From Ructibacterium sp965146665 (GTDB lineage Bacteria > Bacillota > Clostridia > Monoglobales > Monoglobaceae), in assembly GCA_965146665.1 (NCBI GenBank), contig CBCTHE010000012.1:1-64000 (forward strand): a DNA stretch of 64,000 nucleotides. The letters are read 5' to 3'. Position 1 is the stretch's first letter, and each line of letters opens with the position of its first letter. A model generated the notes under the pieces. It saw only the letters and a program-made list of their open reading frames with translations. It had not been told where the DNA came from and ran no database searches. A program made the position numbers and the translations under genes. Below, in pieces: positions 57,001 through 64,000 of the stretch.

Positions 57001-57915
57001 ATGGCATTTACAGCACAAGATGTAAAAAAGCTGAGAGAAATGACAAACTGCGGCATGATGGACTGCAAAAAGGCGCTGACCGAGACCGACGGCGATATGG
57101 ACAAGGCTGTTGAGTTCCTGAGAGAAAAGGGTCTGGCCACCGCCGCAAAGAAGGCCGGCAGAATCGCATCCGAGGGTATGGTTGAAGCGGTTGTGTTCGA
57201 CTGCGGCACCGGTGTTGCCGTCGAGGTCAACTCTGAGACGGACTTTGTTGCGAAAAACGCTGATTTCCAGAACTTTGTACACGCCATTGCCGAGGTTGTC
57301 GCCAAGGAGAACCCCGCTGATGTGGAGGCTCTCAAGGAGCTGAAGATCGACGGCGCACAGACTGTGGGCGAAGCCCTGACCGAAAAGATCGCCACCATCG
57401 GCGAGAATATGAACATCCGCCGCTTTGTCCGCTTTGAAGGCATCAACCAGGCATACATCCATGCCGGCGGCCGGATCGGCGTTCTGGTCAACTTTGAAGT
57501 GGCTGATGCCGCAAAGGCAAATGAGGACGCGTTCAAGACCATGGCAAAGGATGTGGCAATGCAGATTGCCGCGGTTATGCCCCAGTATGTTCGCGACGAC
57601 GAGGTTCCCGCTGACGTGGTTGAGCACGAAAAGGAAATTCTCAAGGCACAGGCTCTCAACGAGGGCAAGCCTGAGGCCATTGTGGAAAAAATGGTTGTCG
57701 GCCGGATCAAGAAGTTCTTCAAGGACGTCTGTCTGGTTGACCAGCCCTTTGTCAAGGATCAGGAAATCACCGTTGGCAAATACGTTGAAAACGTCGCCAA
57801 GGAGCTGGGCACTGACATCAGAATCGTGAAGTTCGCACGTCTTGAAAAGGGCGAGGGACTGGAGAAAAAAGAAGAAAACTTTGCTGATGAAGTTGCAAAG
57901 ATGATGGGTAAATAA
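57001..57915 (+). CDS. tsf: Elongation factor Ts
   Basis: 304 residues. UBA-like N-terminus with LREMTNCGMMDCKKALTE, then EVNSETDFVAKN, and two dimerisation subdomains. Exchanges GDP on EF-Tu. 50-bp gap after rpsB; RBS AAAGGAAG. Confidence 0.97.
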   Translation: MAFTAQDVKKLREMTNCGMMDCKKALTETDGDMDKAVEFLREKGLATAAKKAGRIASEGMVEAVVFDCGTGVAVEVNSETDFVAKNADFQNFVHAIAEVVAKENPADVEALKELKIDGAQTVGEALTEKIATIGENMNIRRFVRFEGINQAYIHAGGRIGVLVNFEVADAAKANEDAFKTMAKDVAMQIAAVMPQYVRDDEVPADVVEHEKEILKAQALNEGKPEAIVEKMVVGRIKKFFKDVCLVDQPFVKDQEITVGKYVENVAKELGTDIRIVKFARLEKGEGLEKKEENFADEVAKMMGK

Positions 57916-57932
57916 AATTCCCCTTGAAAGAA

Positions 57933-57958
57933 GGTCCCGCAACCGCGGGGCCTTTTTT
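57933..57958 (+). terminator. rpsB-tsf terminator
   Basis: Stem GGTCCCGC / GCGGGGCC with loop AACC and T6. Confidence 0.93.
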
Positions 57959-58004
57959 GCGTTCCTGCGCGACTGCGGAAGGGGTTCAACCCGCACCGCC
58001 GCTC

Positions 58005-58032
58005 TTGACTTTTTTGGTTTTTGCAGTACAAT
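58005..58032 (+). promoter_or_regulatory. yjdF promoter
   Basis: TTGACT (58005-58010), 16-bp spacer, TACAAT (58027-58032). Confidence 0.7.
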
Positions 58033-58143
58033 AGGGTGGCAGAGATAAAAACACGGTTCCGGTTGGTAGTCCGGACGCAGCCGCGCTGTCAGTAACCTGC
58101 CTCCTTGGTTGTCCCTTCTCTGTGCATCAGTGCAGAAAGGAGG
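58033..58143 (+). promoter_or_regulatory. Probable yjdF riboswitch
   Basis: A 110-nt leader with GGTTCCGG and TCCGGACGCAGCC segments that can pair, directly before yjdF. CCTCCTT (58100-58106) is complementary to AAGGAGG (58137-58143), the ribosome binding site, so the RNA can hide it. The yjdF motif is a known Firmicute riboswitch that senses azaaromatic compounds and regulates yjdF. The match is by position and pairing, not by covariance model. Confidence 0.65.
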
Positions 58144-58152
58144 AATCAGGTG

Positions 58153-58572
58153 ATGGAAATCATCGAAAGCCGTTTTACCATCCTGTTTGACCCGCCGTTC
58201 TGGATCGGTCTCTATGAGCGGACCGCAGACGGTCAGTATCAGGTCTGCAGGATCGTATTCGGCACTGAACCCCGGGATCAGGAGGTATATGACTTCCTGG
58301 TCAGCCGCTGGAACAAGCTGTGCTTCACTAATGCCCTTCCAGAGGCGGAGCGCCCTTCCGCCCACCGCAACCCAAAGCGCGTCCAGCGCGAGATACACAG
58401 ACAGGTACTGGACCGCGGAGCCGGAACCAAGGCCCAGCAGGCTCTGGCCAGGCAGCGGGAGCAGGATAAGCGGGAACGGCGCGCAAAGATACGTGACCGC
58501 CGCAGACAGGAAGCAGACGAACAGTTTGCCCTGCGGCAGGAAAAGAAAAAGGAAAAACGCAGAGGCCGATGA
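58153..58572 (+). CDS. yjdF: YjdF-family protein (DUF2992)
   Basis: 139 residues: SRFTILFDPPFWIGLYER, YQVCRIVFGTEPRDQEVYDF, then a long Arg/Lys/Glu-rich helix. Matches YjdF, whose role is probably detoxification or binding of aromatic compounds. ATG at 58153 with AAAGGAGG. Its stop overlaps a terminator stem (58553-58586). Confidence 0.88.
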   Translation: MEIIESRFTILFDPPFWIGLYERTADGQYQVCRIVFGTEPRDQEVYDFLVSRWNKLCFTNALPEAERPSAHRNPKRVQREIHRQVLDRGAGTKAQQALARQREQDKRERRAKIRDRRRQEADEQFALRQEKKKEKRRGR

Positions 58573-58587
58573 GCCCCTGCGTTTTTT
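58553..58587. terminator. Terminator at the end of yjdF
   Basis: AAAAACGCAG (58553-58562) / CTGCGTTTTT (58577-58586), 14-nt loop, T-rich on the plus strand. It may also serve the convergent DUF3788 gene. Confidence 0.85.
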
Positions 58588-58610
58588 GTATCCTGTTCAT
58601 ATAACGGTTG

Positions 58611-59048
58611 TCAGCGGACCGGCGGCTTTTTACACTGAATCAATCGTATCACATCCTCCAAATCCGTATCACACAGCACCCGGTCCCGGACCCAGCCGCC
58701 CTCCTCTCCGCAGGGATAACGGTTTGCCCAAAGTTCCCGCGCCTTTTCTGAGAGCTCCGCCAGCGCCCTTTCCAACGGCCGCACCTGCCGGTCTCCAATC
58801 TGCACCATCAAGGTGAACGCACCTTTTTCAAAAAAAGCATAGCACAGATGCGTTGATCTATGGGCGTATTTATAACCCCAGCCATAACTGTTTCCAAAAG
58901 GAAAGCGAAGCTCCCTTGTCAGGTCATACCGCGCCGCAAGGGCCGTCTCCAGCGCTGACAGCCGCGCATACGCGTCCGCGCCCATGTAAGCGCAGATCTG
59001 GCCGGGTTCCGGTCTCAGTGCCTTGTCAAGCATTCGTTCGTACATCAT
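58611..59048 (-). CDS. DUF3788 family protein
   Basis: 145 residues: LRFPFGNSYGWGYKYAHRST, LCYAFFEKGAFTLMVQIG and GEEGGWVRDRVLCDTDLEDV. Fits the DUF3788 pattern (YGW..Y, then a C-terminal LEDV-I). Function unknown. Convergent with yjdF. Confidence 0.8.
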   Translation of the reverse strand: MMYERMLDKALRPEPGQICAYMGADAYARLSALETALAARYDLTRELRFPFGNSYGWGYKYAHRSTHLCYAFFEKGAFTLMVQIGDRQVRPLERALAELSEKARELWANRYPCGEEGGWVRDRVLCDTDLEDVIRLIQCKKPPVR

Positions 59049-59093
59049 ACACCTCCGCGTTCCGGCTGTTTCCGGTATACACAGCGGCGCCGG

Positions 59094-59504
59094 TCACGCC
59101 TCTCCCAGATACCGCTTCAGGTCCGCGGCATAGGTCTTTTGCATGAATTTCAGCGCTCCGGTCAAACTGGCCGCCAAATTCATGAAAAAACCGCGGATTT
59201 GCACTTCCTCCGTCAGGGTCAGTCTAGTTCCGCCCTGCTCGGTCTTTTCAAATTTGCCTGTGAAATGTCCTTTCATATTCCGGTTCCGCAAATCAAATTC
59301 ATAGATTTTACAGCTGATTTTATTGGTAATGTAAAACTCTGTCTTTACACCCTTTTTTGTTTTTTCCACAAAAGTACGCCCATTGTCCAGGATTTCCACC
59401 CCTGCCAGATCGCTCCTCCACTGGTAATTCCGGTTATCGGTCACCGCGTTCCAGACCCTCTGAATCTCCGCATTAAATTCCACCGTCAAAACTGATTTTT
59501 TCAT
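59094..59504 (-). CDS. SRPBCC-family protein
   Basis: 136 residues, START/Bet v1-like fold: VEFNAEIQRVWNAVTDNRNY, EFDLRNRNMKGHFTGKFEKT and EQGGTRLTLTEEVQIRG. The family binds hydrophobic ligands. The ATG at 59504 is better spaced from AAAGG than the one at 59516. Ligand unknown; about 45 bp from the DUF3788 gene. Confidence 0.78.
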   Translation of the reverse strand: MKKSVLTVEFNAEIQRVWNAVTDNRNYQWRSDLAGVEILDNGRTFVEKTKKGVKTEFYITNKISCKIYEFDLRNRNMKGHFTGKFEKTEQGGTRLTLTEEVQIRGFFMNLAASLTGALKFMQKTYAADLKRYLGEA

Positions 59505-59668
59505 CTGAGTTTCCATCCTTTCCTGCTCCCATCACTTCATCATTATCATACAACAGTTTTTCCCAATTTGCAAGTAAATTGTTATTTTTTTCTTACCCCG
59601 GATTTTCTTTCATGTATGCACACAGAGACCTTTGCATATATTAAAACCGAAAAGACTGGAGGAGAATC

Positions 59669-60817
59669 ATGGTACAAAAAATATTTATGACATTGACACT
59701 CATGCTTGCCTGCCTGTCCTGTTTTCTTCCCGCTGTTTGGGCAGACCCGGGAGTTTCCGCGCAGTCGGCCATTGTCCTAGAAAAAGATTCAGGCCGGGTG
59801 CTGTATCAAAAGAATGCGGAAAAACAGATGCCAATGGCCAGCACCACCAAAATTATGACCGCAATCGTGGCGCTGGAACAGGGTGATCCGGCCGCGCAGG
59901 TCCAGATCTCCCCGGCCGCCGCCGGCGTGGAGGGCTCCAGCATGTATCTGGAGACAGGTGAAAAGCTCACCCTGGAGGAACTGCTCTACGGTCTGATGCT
60001 CTCCTCAGGCAATGATGCGGCAGTGGCCATCGCCGAGCACTTCGGCGGGACGGAGGCCTTTGTGGGCCTGATGAACCAGAAGGCGCAGGAGATTGGGGCA
60101 AATAACACCCATTTCGCCAACCCGAACGGCCTTCCGGATGACACCCATTATTCCACCTCCCATGACATGGCCACGATCACAGCCTATGGTCTGAAAAATC
60201 CCAAATTTGCGGAAATCGTAGCCACCAAAAGCTATCAGATTGCCGGCGAGGGCAAGGCGTATACCCGAACCCTTACCAATCACAACAAGCTCCTGAATAT
60301 CTGCGAGGGCTGCATTGGGGTGAAAACCGGCTTCACCAAAGCGGCCGGCCGCTGCCTTGTTTCCGCGGCACAGCGGGAGGACATGACGCTGATTTGTGTG
60401 ACCCTCAACGCACCGGACGACTGGAACGACCACTGCAATCTCTATCAGGACATGTTTTCCAAATATAAGCTAACGCCCATCCTGCGCGCCGGAAAATCTC
60501 TGGGTGACATTGCGGTCCTTGACTCAGACACCGCCTCCCTTCCCATTTCATCCGCAGAGAATTACAGCTACCCGCTGACAGAAGGGGAACAGTGTATCAC
60601 CACGCTCTCCATCAAACCTGACCTGGAGGCTCCTGTCGCGGATGGAACTGACGGCGGAACCGTCACAGTCCAGCTGGGCCAAGCCAATCTTGCCACCCTT
60701 CCTCTGACGGTGAACGGAACTGCCGAGAAGCGTCCGGTGCTGGAAAAGGTAAAGCGCGGCCTGCGGCTGAATCTGGGAGAGCTTTACTGGGGCTGGCTCA
60801 CCCTTCTGCATTTTTGA
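59669..60817 (+). CDS. D-alanyl-D-alanine carboxypeptidase (DacF type)
   Basis: 382 residues. Signal peptide (1-25, cleavage after AVWA). Serine peptidase S11 domain with S58-T-T-K61 (ASTTKIMTA), SSGN and VKTGFTKAAGR; C-terminal beta domain (about 285-382). Trims peptidoglycan stem peptides outside the cell. RBS GGAGGAG. In spore formers such proteins may act in cortex or growth; which is open. Confidence 0.92.
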   Translation: MVQKIFMTLTLMLACLSCFLPAVWADPGVSAQSAIVLEKDSGRVLYQKNAEKQMPMASTTKIMTAIVALEQGDPAAQVQISPAAAGVEGSSMYLETGEKLTLEELLYGLMLSSGNDAAVAIAEHFGGTEAFVGLMNQKAQEIGANNTHFANPNGLPDDTHYSTSHDMATITAYGLKNPKFAEIVATKSYQIAGEGKAYTRTLTNHNKLLNICEGCIGVKTGFTKAAGRCLVSAAQREDMTLICVTLNAPDDWNDHCNLYQDMFSKYKLTPILRAGKSLGDIAVLDSDTASLPISSAENYSYPLTEGEQCITTLSIKPDLEAPVADGTDGGTVTVQLGQANLATLPLTVNGTAEKRPVLEKVKRGLRLNLGELYWGWLTLLHF

Positions 60818-60989
60818 ACGCCGCCTCTTTTCTCCGGCCCGCTGTGATACTGCTGTCCGGAGAAATCAACCGCAGCCTGCGTCCGGTCCGGAGGCCCTCC
60901 TTTCAAAATTTGTTAAATTTTATACAAAGTGCACAAATTTCTGTTTGCAGAAAGCCTGCCGGACTGGTTATGTATCTTCGAAATTTGTA

Positions 60990-61018
60990 TTGCAATCCCT
61001 CAGATAATAGGATATAAT
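60990..61018 (+). promoter_or_regulatory. rluB promoter
   Basis: TTGCAA (60990-60995), 17-bp spacer, TATAAT (61013-61018). 60818-60989 shows no gene. Confidence 0.82.
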
Positions 61019-61021
61019 AGT

Positions 61022-61053
61022 GCCATATGGCGCAAAATGCCATATGGCTTTTT
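61022..61053 (+). terminator. Hairpin with T-run just after the rluB promoter
   Basis: GCCATATGGC (61022-61031) and GCCATATGGC (61039-61048) pair (the sequence is self-complementary), then TTTTT. It begins about 4 bp after the -10 box, so it could be an attenuator or the terminator of read-through from dacF. Confidence 0.75.
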
Positions 61054-61090
61054 CTATGCCTATATATAAGAAGGGTTTGATGCTCCTGTG

Positions 61091-61864
61091 ATGAGACTGC
61101 AAAAATTTTTGGCAAACTGCGGGGTTGCGTCCCGCCGCGGGGCAGAGGCCCTGATCAAGCAGGGCCGGGTCCGTGTGAACGGCGCTGTGGTCACCGAAAT
61201 GGGCGTCCAGATTGATGAGGACAACGACCAGGTCGAATTTGACGGAAAACTGGTCCGACCCGAAAAGAAAATGGTGTATATCATGCTGAACAAGCCGGTT
61301 GGCTATGTGACCACGGTTTCGGATGACAAGGGCAGGGACACGGTCATGTCTCTGGTCTCTGACATTCCTGCGCGGATCTATCCGGTCGGAAGGCTTGACT
61401 ATGACACCGAGGGACTTCTTCTCATGACCAACGACGGGGATCTGACCTACCGGATTACCCATCCGAAAAACAATGTGGAAAAGACCTATGTGGCGGAGGT
61501 GACCGGAAATATCTCCATGAACACGCTGGTTCAGCTCCGCGGCGGCGTGTATCTCGACGGCGTGAAAACCAGACCGGCCAAGGTTGAGGTCATCGGCGCG
61601 ACCCAGTTCGGAACCAGACTGGAAATCACCATTCACGAGGGGAAAAACCGGCAGGTCCGGCGGATGTTTGAAGAGGTCGGCTGCATTGTCAAAAAACTGA
61701 AGCGTACCCGGGAGGCGGGGCTGATTCTGGGCCACGTGCCGCTTGGACGCTGGCGGAAGCTGACTGAGTCTGAGATCAACATGCTGAAGAAAATCGGAAC
61801 CGGGAAAAAGACCTCTGCCGAAATGAGCCGTCAGCGGTTCCAGAAAAACAAACATAGTAAATAG
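61091..61864 (+). CDS. rluB: 23S rRNA pseudouridine synthase, RluB/RsuA family
   Basis: 257 residues. S4 RNA-binding domain (1-60: LQKFLANCGVASRRGAEALI) then a synthase domain with VGRLDYDTEGLLLMTNDGDL (catalytic Asp near 102) and EGKNRQVRRMFEEVGC. A GTG one codon upstream (61088) is an alternative start. Confidence 0.93.
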   Translation: MRLQKFLANCGVASRRGAEALIKQGRVRVNGAVVTEMGVQIDEDNDQVEFDGKLVRPEKKMVYIMLNKPVGYVTTVSDDKGRDTVMSLVSDIPARIYPVGRLDYDTEGLLLMTNDGDLTYRITHPKNNVEKTYVAEVTGNISMNTLVQLRGGVYLDGVKTRPAKVEVIGATQFGTRLEITIHEGKNRQVRRMFEEVGCIVKKLKRTREAGLILGHVPLGRWRKLTESEINMLKKIGTGKKTSAEMSRQRFQKNKHSK

Positions 61865-61896
61865 AATAAATACCATATATCAAGGAGGCAACTTTA

Positions 61897-63438
61897 ATGG
61901 GTAAGTTAGACGACTTGCAGCAGCGGCGCTCTGTGATCGAACAGGGCGGCGGTGCTGAAAAAATCAAGAAGCAGCACAGCAGCGGCAAAAAAACTGCCAG
62001 AGAACGTCTTGCCATGCTTTTTGATGAGGGGAGCTTTGTCGAGATTGACGCGTTTGTCACCCACAGATGCACCGAGTTTGACATGGCGAAAACCAATGCC
62101 CCGGGCGAAGGCGTTGTCACGGGCTACGGCACCGTGGACGGACGTCTGGTCTATGCCTACGCGCAGGATTTCACCGTAATCGGCGGTTCCCTGGGCGAGA
62201 TGCACGCGGCAAAGATCTGTAAAGTGATGGACATGGCCATGAAGATGGGCGCCCCCATCGTTGGTATCAACGACTCCGGCGGCGCAAGAATTCAGGAGGG
62301 CATTGACGCGCTCAAGGGCTTCGGAGACATCTTCTACCGCAACACCCTCTCCTCTGGTGTCATTCCCCAAATCTCTATTATTTTGGGGCCGTGTGCCGGC
62401 GGCGCGGTGTATTCACCGGCCATCTGTGACTTTATTTTCATGGTTGACAAAACCAGCCAGATGTTCATTACCGGTCCTTCTGTCGTGAAATCCGTTACCG
62501 GTGAGGATGTGACCTTTGACGAGCTGGGCGGCGCCCAGACCCACGCGACCAAGAGCGGTGTGGCCGCCATGGCCTGTGCCACCGAGGAGGACTGCTTCGC
62601 TCAGGTTAAGGATCTTTTGGGCATGCTCCCCGCCAACAATCTGGAGATCGCACCGGTCTACGAATGTGAGGATGATCTGAACCGCCTGTCTGAAAAGCTG
62701 ACCGCGTTGGTTCCGGAGGACGGCAATAAGTCCTACGATATCCGCGATATCATCACCGAGATTGTGGATAACGGCGAATTCCTGGAGATGTTCAAGGCCT
62801 TTGCCCCCAACATAGTGACCGGCTTTGCCAGAATGAACGGCGCGACGGTCGGCATTATCGCCAACCAGCCGAAAGTCATGGCCGGTTCTCTGGACTGCAA
62901 TTCCTCTGACAAGGGCGCACGGTTCGTTCGCTTCTGTGACAGCTTTAATATTCCGATCATTACCTTTACCGACGTGCCCGGATACCTTCCCGGCGTGGAA
63001 CAGGAGCACAGCGGTGTGATCCGCCATGGCGCAAAGCTGCTCTTTGCTTTCTCCGAGGCAACCGTTCCGAAGATCAACGTCATTGTGAGAAAGGCATACG
63101 GCGGCGCTTACATTGCCATGAACAGCAAGCATCTTGGCGCTGACATGGTATTCGCATGGCCCACCGCGGAGATCGCGGTCATGGGGCCCGCAGGCGCGGC
63201 AAACATCATCTTCCGCAAGGATATCGCGGCGGCCGCAGATCCGGTTGCTGCCCGCCAGGAGAAGATCGACGAATATGTGGATAAATTCGCAAACCCCTAT
63301 GTGGATGCCTCCCGCGGGTATGTGGATGACGTCATTGAGCCTGATTCCACCCGTCCGAGACTGATCAGCGCGCTGGAAATGCTCATGAGCAAGCGTGAAA
63401 CGCGCCCAAGTAAGAAGCACGGAAACATTCCGCTGTAA
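61897..63438 (+). CDS. mmdA: Carboxyltransferase subunit of a biotin-dependent decarboxylase (methylmalonyl-CoA type)
   Basis: 513 residues, carboxyl transferase domain: GKKTARERLAMLFDEGSFVE, NDSGGARIQEGIDAL, GPCAGGAVYSPAICDF, FDELGGAQTHATKSGVA and NVIVRKAYGGAYIAMNSKHL. Followed by an OadG-like membrane subunit and a biotin carrier, which is the layout of sodium-pumping methylmalonyl-CoA decarboxylase. Close relatives act on glutaconyl- or propionyl-CoA, so substrate is probable, not certain. RBS AAGGAGG. Confidence 0.92.
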   Translation: MGKLDDLQQRRSVIEQGGGAEKIKKQHSSGKKTARERLAMLFDEGSFVEIDAFVTHRCTEFDMAKTNAPGEGVVTGYGTVDGRLVYAYAQDFTVIGGSLGEMHAAKICKVMDMAMKMGAPIVGINDSGGARIQEGIDALKGFGDIFYRNTLSSGVIPQISIILGPCAGGAVYSPAICDFIFMVDKTSQMFITGPSVVKSVTGEDVTFDELGGAQTHATKSGVAAMACATEEDCFAQVKDLLGMLPANNLEIAPVYECEDDLNRLSEKLTALVPEDGNKSYDIRDIITEIVDNGEFLEMFKAFAPNIVTGFARMNGATVGIIANQPKVMAGSLDCNSSDKGARFVRFCDSFNIPIITFTDVPGYLPGVEQEHSGVIRHGAKLLFAFSEATVPKINVIVRKAYGGAYIAMNSKHLGADMVFAWPTAEIAVMGPAGAANIIFRKDIAAAADPVAARQEKIDEYVDKFANPYVDASRGYVDDVIEPDSTRPRLISALEMLMSKRETRPSKKHGNIPL

Positions 63439-63462
63439 GCTGTCATCGAAAGGAGAATTCAT

Positions 63463-63843
63463 ATGTCATTAGCTGAAGCTCTGGGTGAAGGTTTGCAGGT
63501 TACCGTCATCGGCCTGATCATCGTCTTTTCTGTTCTAATCATACTGATGCTGGTCATGATGCTGATGAAGGTCATCTTCTATAAGCCGCAAAACGACGCG
63601 AAAACAGCACAGAAGCCGCCCGCACCGGCACCGGTTCCTGTATCTGCCGCGCCTGCTCCCGCGTCCGCTGTGAAAAACAGCATGGACGAAGGCGAGCTTG
63701 TGGCTGTTCTCACCGCCGCAATCGCGGCGAGTCTGAACACCTCTACCTATCATTTGAATATCAAGTCCTATAGAAGAATTGAAAACACCTCGCCCGCCTG
63801 GAACAAGGCCGGCTTGAGAGACGTCATTGACGCAAGATTTTAA
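63463..63843 (+). CDS. OadG/MmdD-family decarboxylase small membrane subunit
   Basis: 126 residues. One membrane helix (about 12-38, VTVIGLIIVFSVLIILMLVM), an Ala/Pro-rich linker, then a C-terminal segment (LVAVLTAAIAASLNTS, YRRIENTSPAWNKAGLRDVI). Assembles the decarboxylase complex at the membrane. 24 bp after mmdA. Confidence 0.88.
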   Translation: MSLAEALGEGLQVTVIGLIIVFSVLIILMLVMMLMKVIFYKPQNDAKTAQKPPAPAPVPVSAAPAPASAVKNSMDEGELVAVLTAAIAASLNTSTYHLNIKSYRRIENTSPAWNKAGLRDVIDARF

Positions 63844-63855
63844 GGAGGAATATCC

Positions 63856-64000
63856 ATGAGAAAATTTATTATCAATGTAAATGGCAATTCTTATGAAGTT
63901 GAAGTTGAAGAGGTCGGCGGCGCGCCTTCTGCTGCTCCCGCGCCTAAGGCGGCTCCCAAAGCCGCAGCACCCGCACCTGCTCCCAAGGCCGCACCGGCGC
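63856..64000 (+). CDS. Biotin carrier protein, 3' end outside window
   Basis: Visible 48 codons: MRKFIINVNGNSYEVEVEEV, then an Ala/Pro/Lys-rich linker as in gamma (MmdC) subunits. The biotin lysine domain lies outside. RBS AGGAGG. Third gene of the decarboxylase operon. Confidence 0.88.
   Translation, partial: MRKFIINVNGNSYEVEVEEVGGAPSAAPAPKAAPKAAAPAPAPKAAPA

Noticed and set aside
56962..58398. 478-codon minus-strand frame opposite tsf and yjdF
   Set aside because: Runs through a terminator, a promoter and two real plus-strand genes.
1..64000. CRISPR arrays, rRNA genes and full insertion sequences
   Set aside because: I saw no regularly spaced direct repeats, no rRNA segments and no transposase gene in the window.

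Overview
The window looks like a chromosomal segment from a moderately GC-rich (estimated by eye at about 55%), spore-forming or recently spore-forming anaerobic member of the Clostridia, probably of the Oscillospiraceae type. The evidence is Firmicute synteny (ylxM-ffh-rpsP-khpA-rimM-trmD; rplU-rpmA-obgE-yqeK-rsfS neighbourhood; gdpP-rplI-dnaB-tilS-hpt; scpA-scpB), sporulation genes (gerW, a cotJC remnant) and anaerobic metabolism (indolepyruvate:ferredoxin oxidoreductase, high-molecular-weight rubredoxin, a biotin-dependent sodium-pump decarboxylase).

Layout. 1-7022 is the right end of an integrated phage-like element next to a tRNA-Glu gene. It carries, leftward, a replication module (initiator, DnaB-type helicase). 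A divergent repressor/Cro switch and an ImmA-type peptidase follow. Then come two cargo genes (a membrane-anchored DEDDh exonuclease and a glycine-zipper protein) and a tyrosine integrase. 7023-7261 is a tRNA-Met/tRNA-Glu operon with a clear promoter, followed by a small cluster of DnaA-box-like sites. 7596-9705 is a sugar isomerase-like/oxidoreductase pair. 9921-39227 is a long leftward block of housekeeping genes: leuS, rsfS, LCP, yqeK, nadD, a zinc-ribbon membrane protein, trmD, rimM, khpA, rpsP, ffh, ylxM, obgE, rpmA, rplU, rubredoxin, wecB, wecA/tagO, trpS, an aminotransferase, hpt, tilS, dnaB, rplI, gdpP, yybS, a MazG-like protein and a methyltransferase. 39574-48046 runs rightward: trkA-trkH, a MerR/GyrI/TipAS regulator, iorAB and paaK.

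48092-51124 is an accessory island. It holds a large serine recombinase followed directly by a 5'-truncated cotJC gene, then a 191-bp element with perfect terminal inverted repeats and a dispersed-repeat copy that also occurs beside trkH. 51175-55875 is a leftward operon: lysA, an M50 protease, scpA, scpB, a DUF2953 protein and gerW. 56204-57915 is rpsB-tsf. Then come yjdF with a likely yjdF riboswitch, two small leftward genes, dacF-like carboxypeptidase, rluB, and the start of a decarboxylase operon (mmdA, oadG-like, biotin carrier) that leaves the window.

Most promising for follow-up are: the recombinase/cotJC junction; the membrane exonuclease cargo pair in the lysogeny region; the symmetric 191-bp palindromic element; the hairpin-bearing iorA leader; and the three-domain MerR regulator with a 19-bp-spacer promoter. 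All functional names come from reading protein motifs and context; no database search was run.
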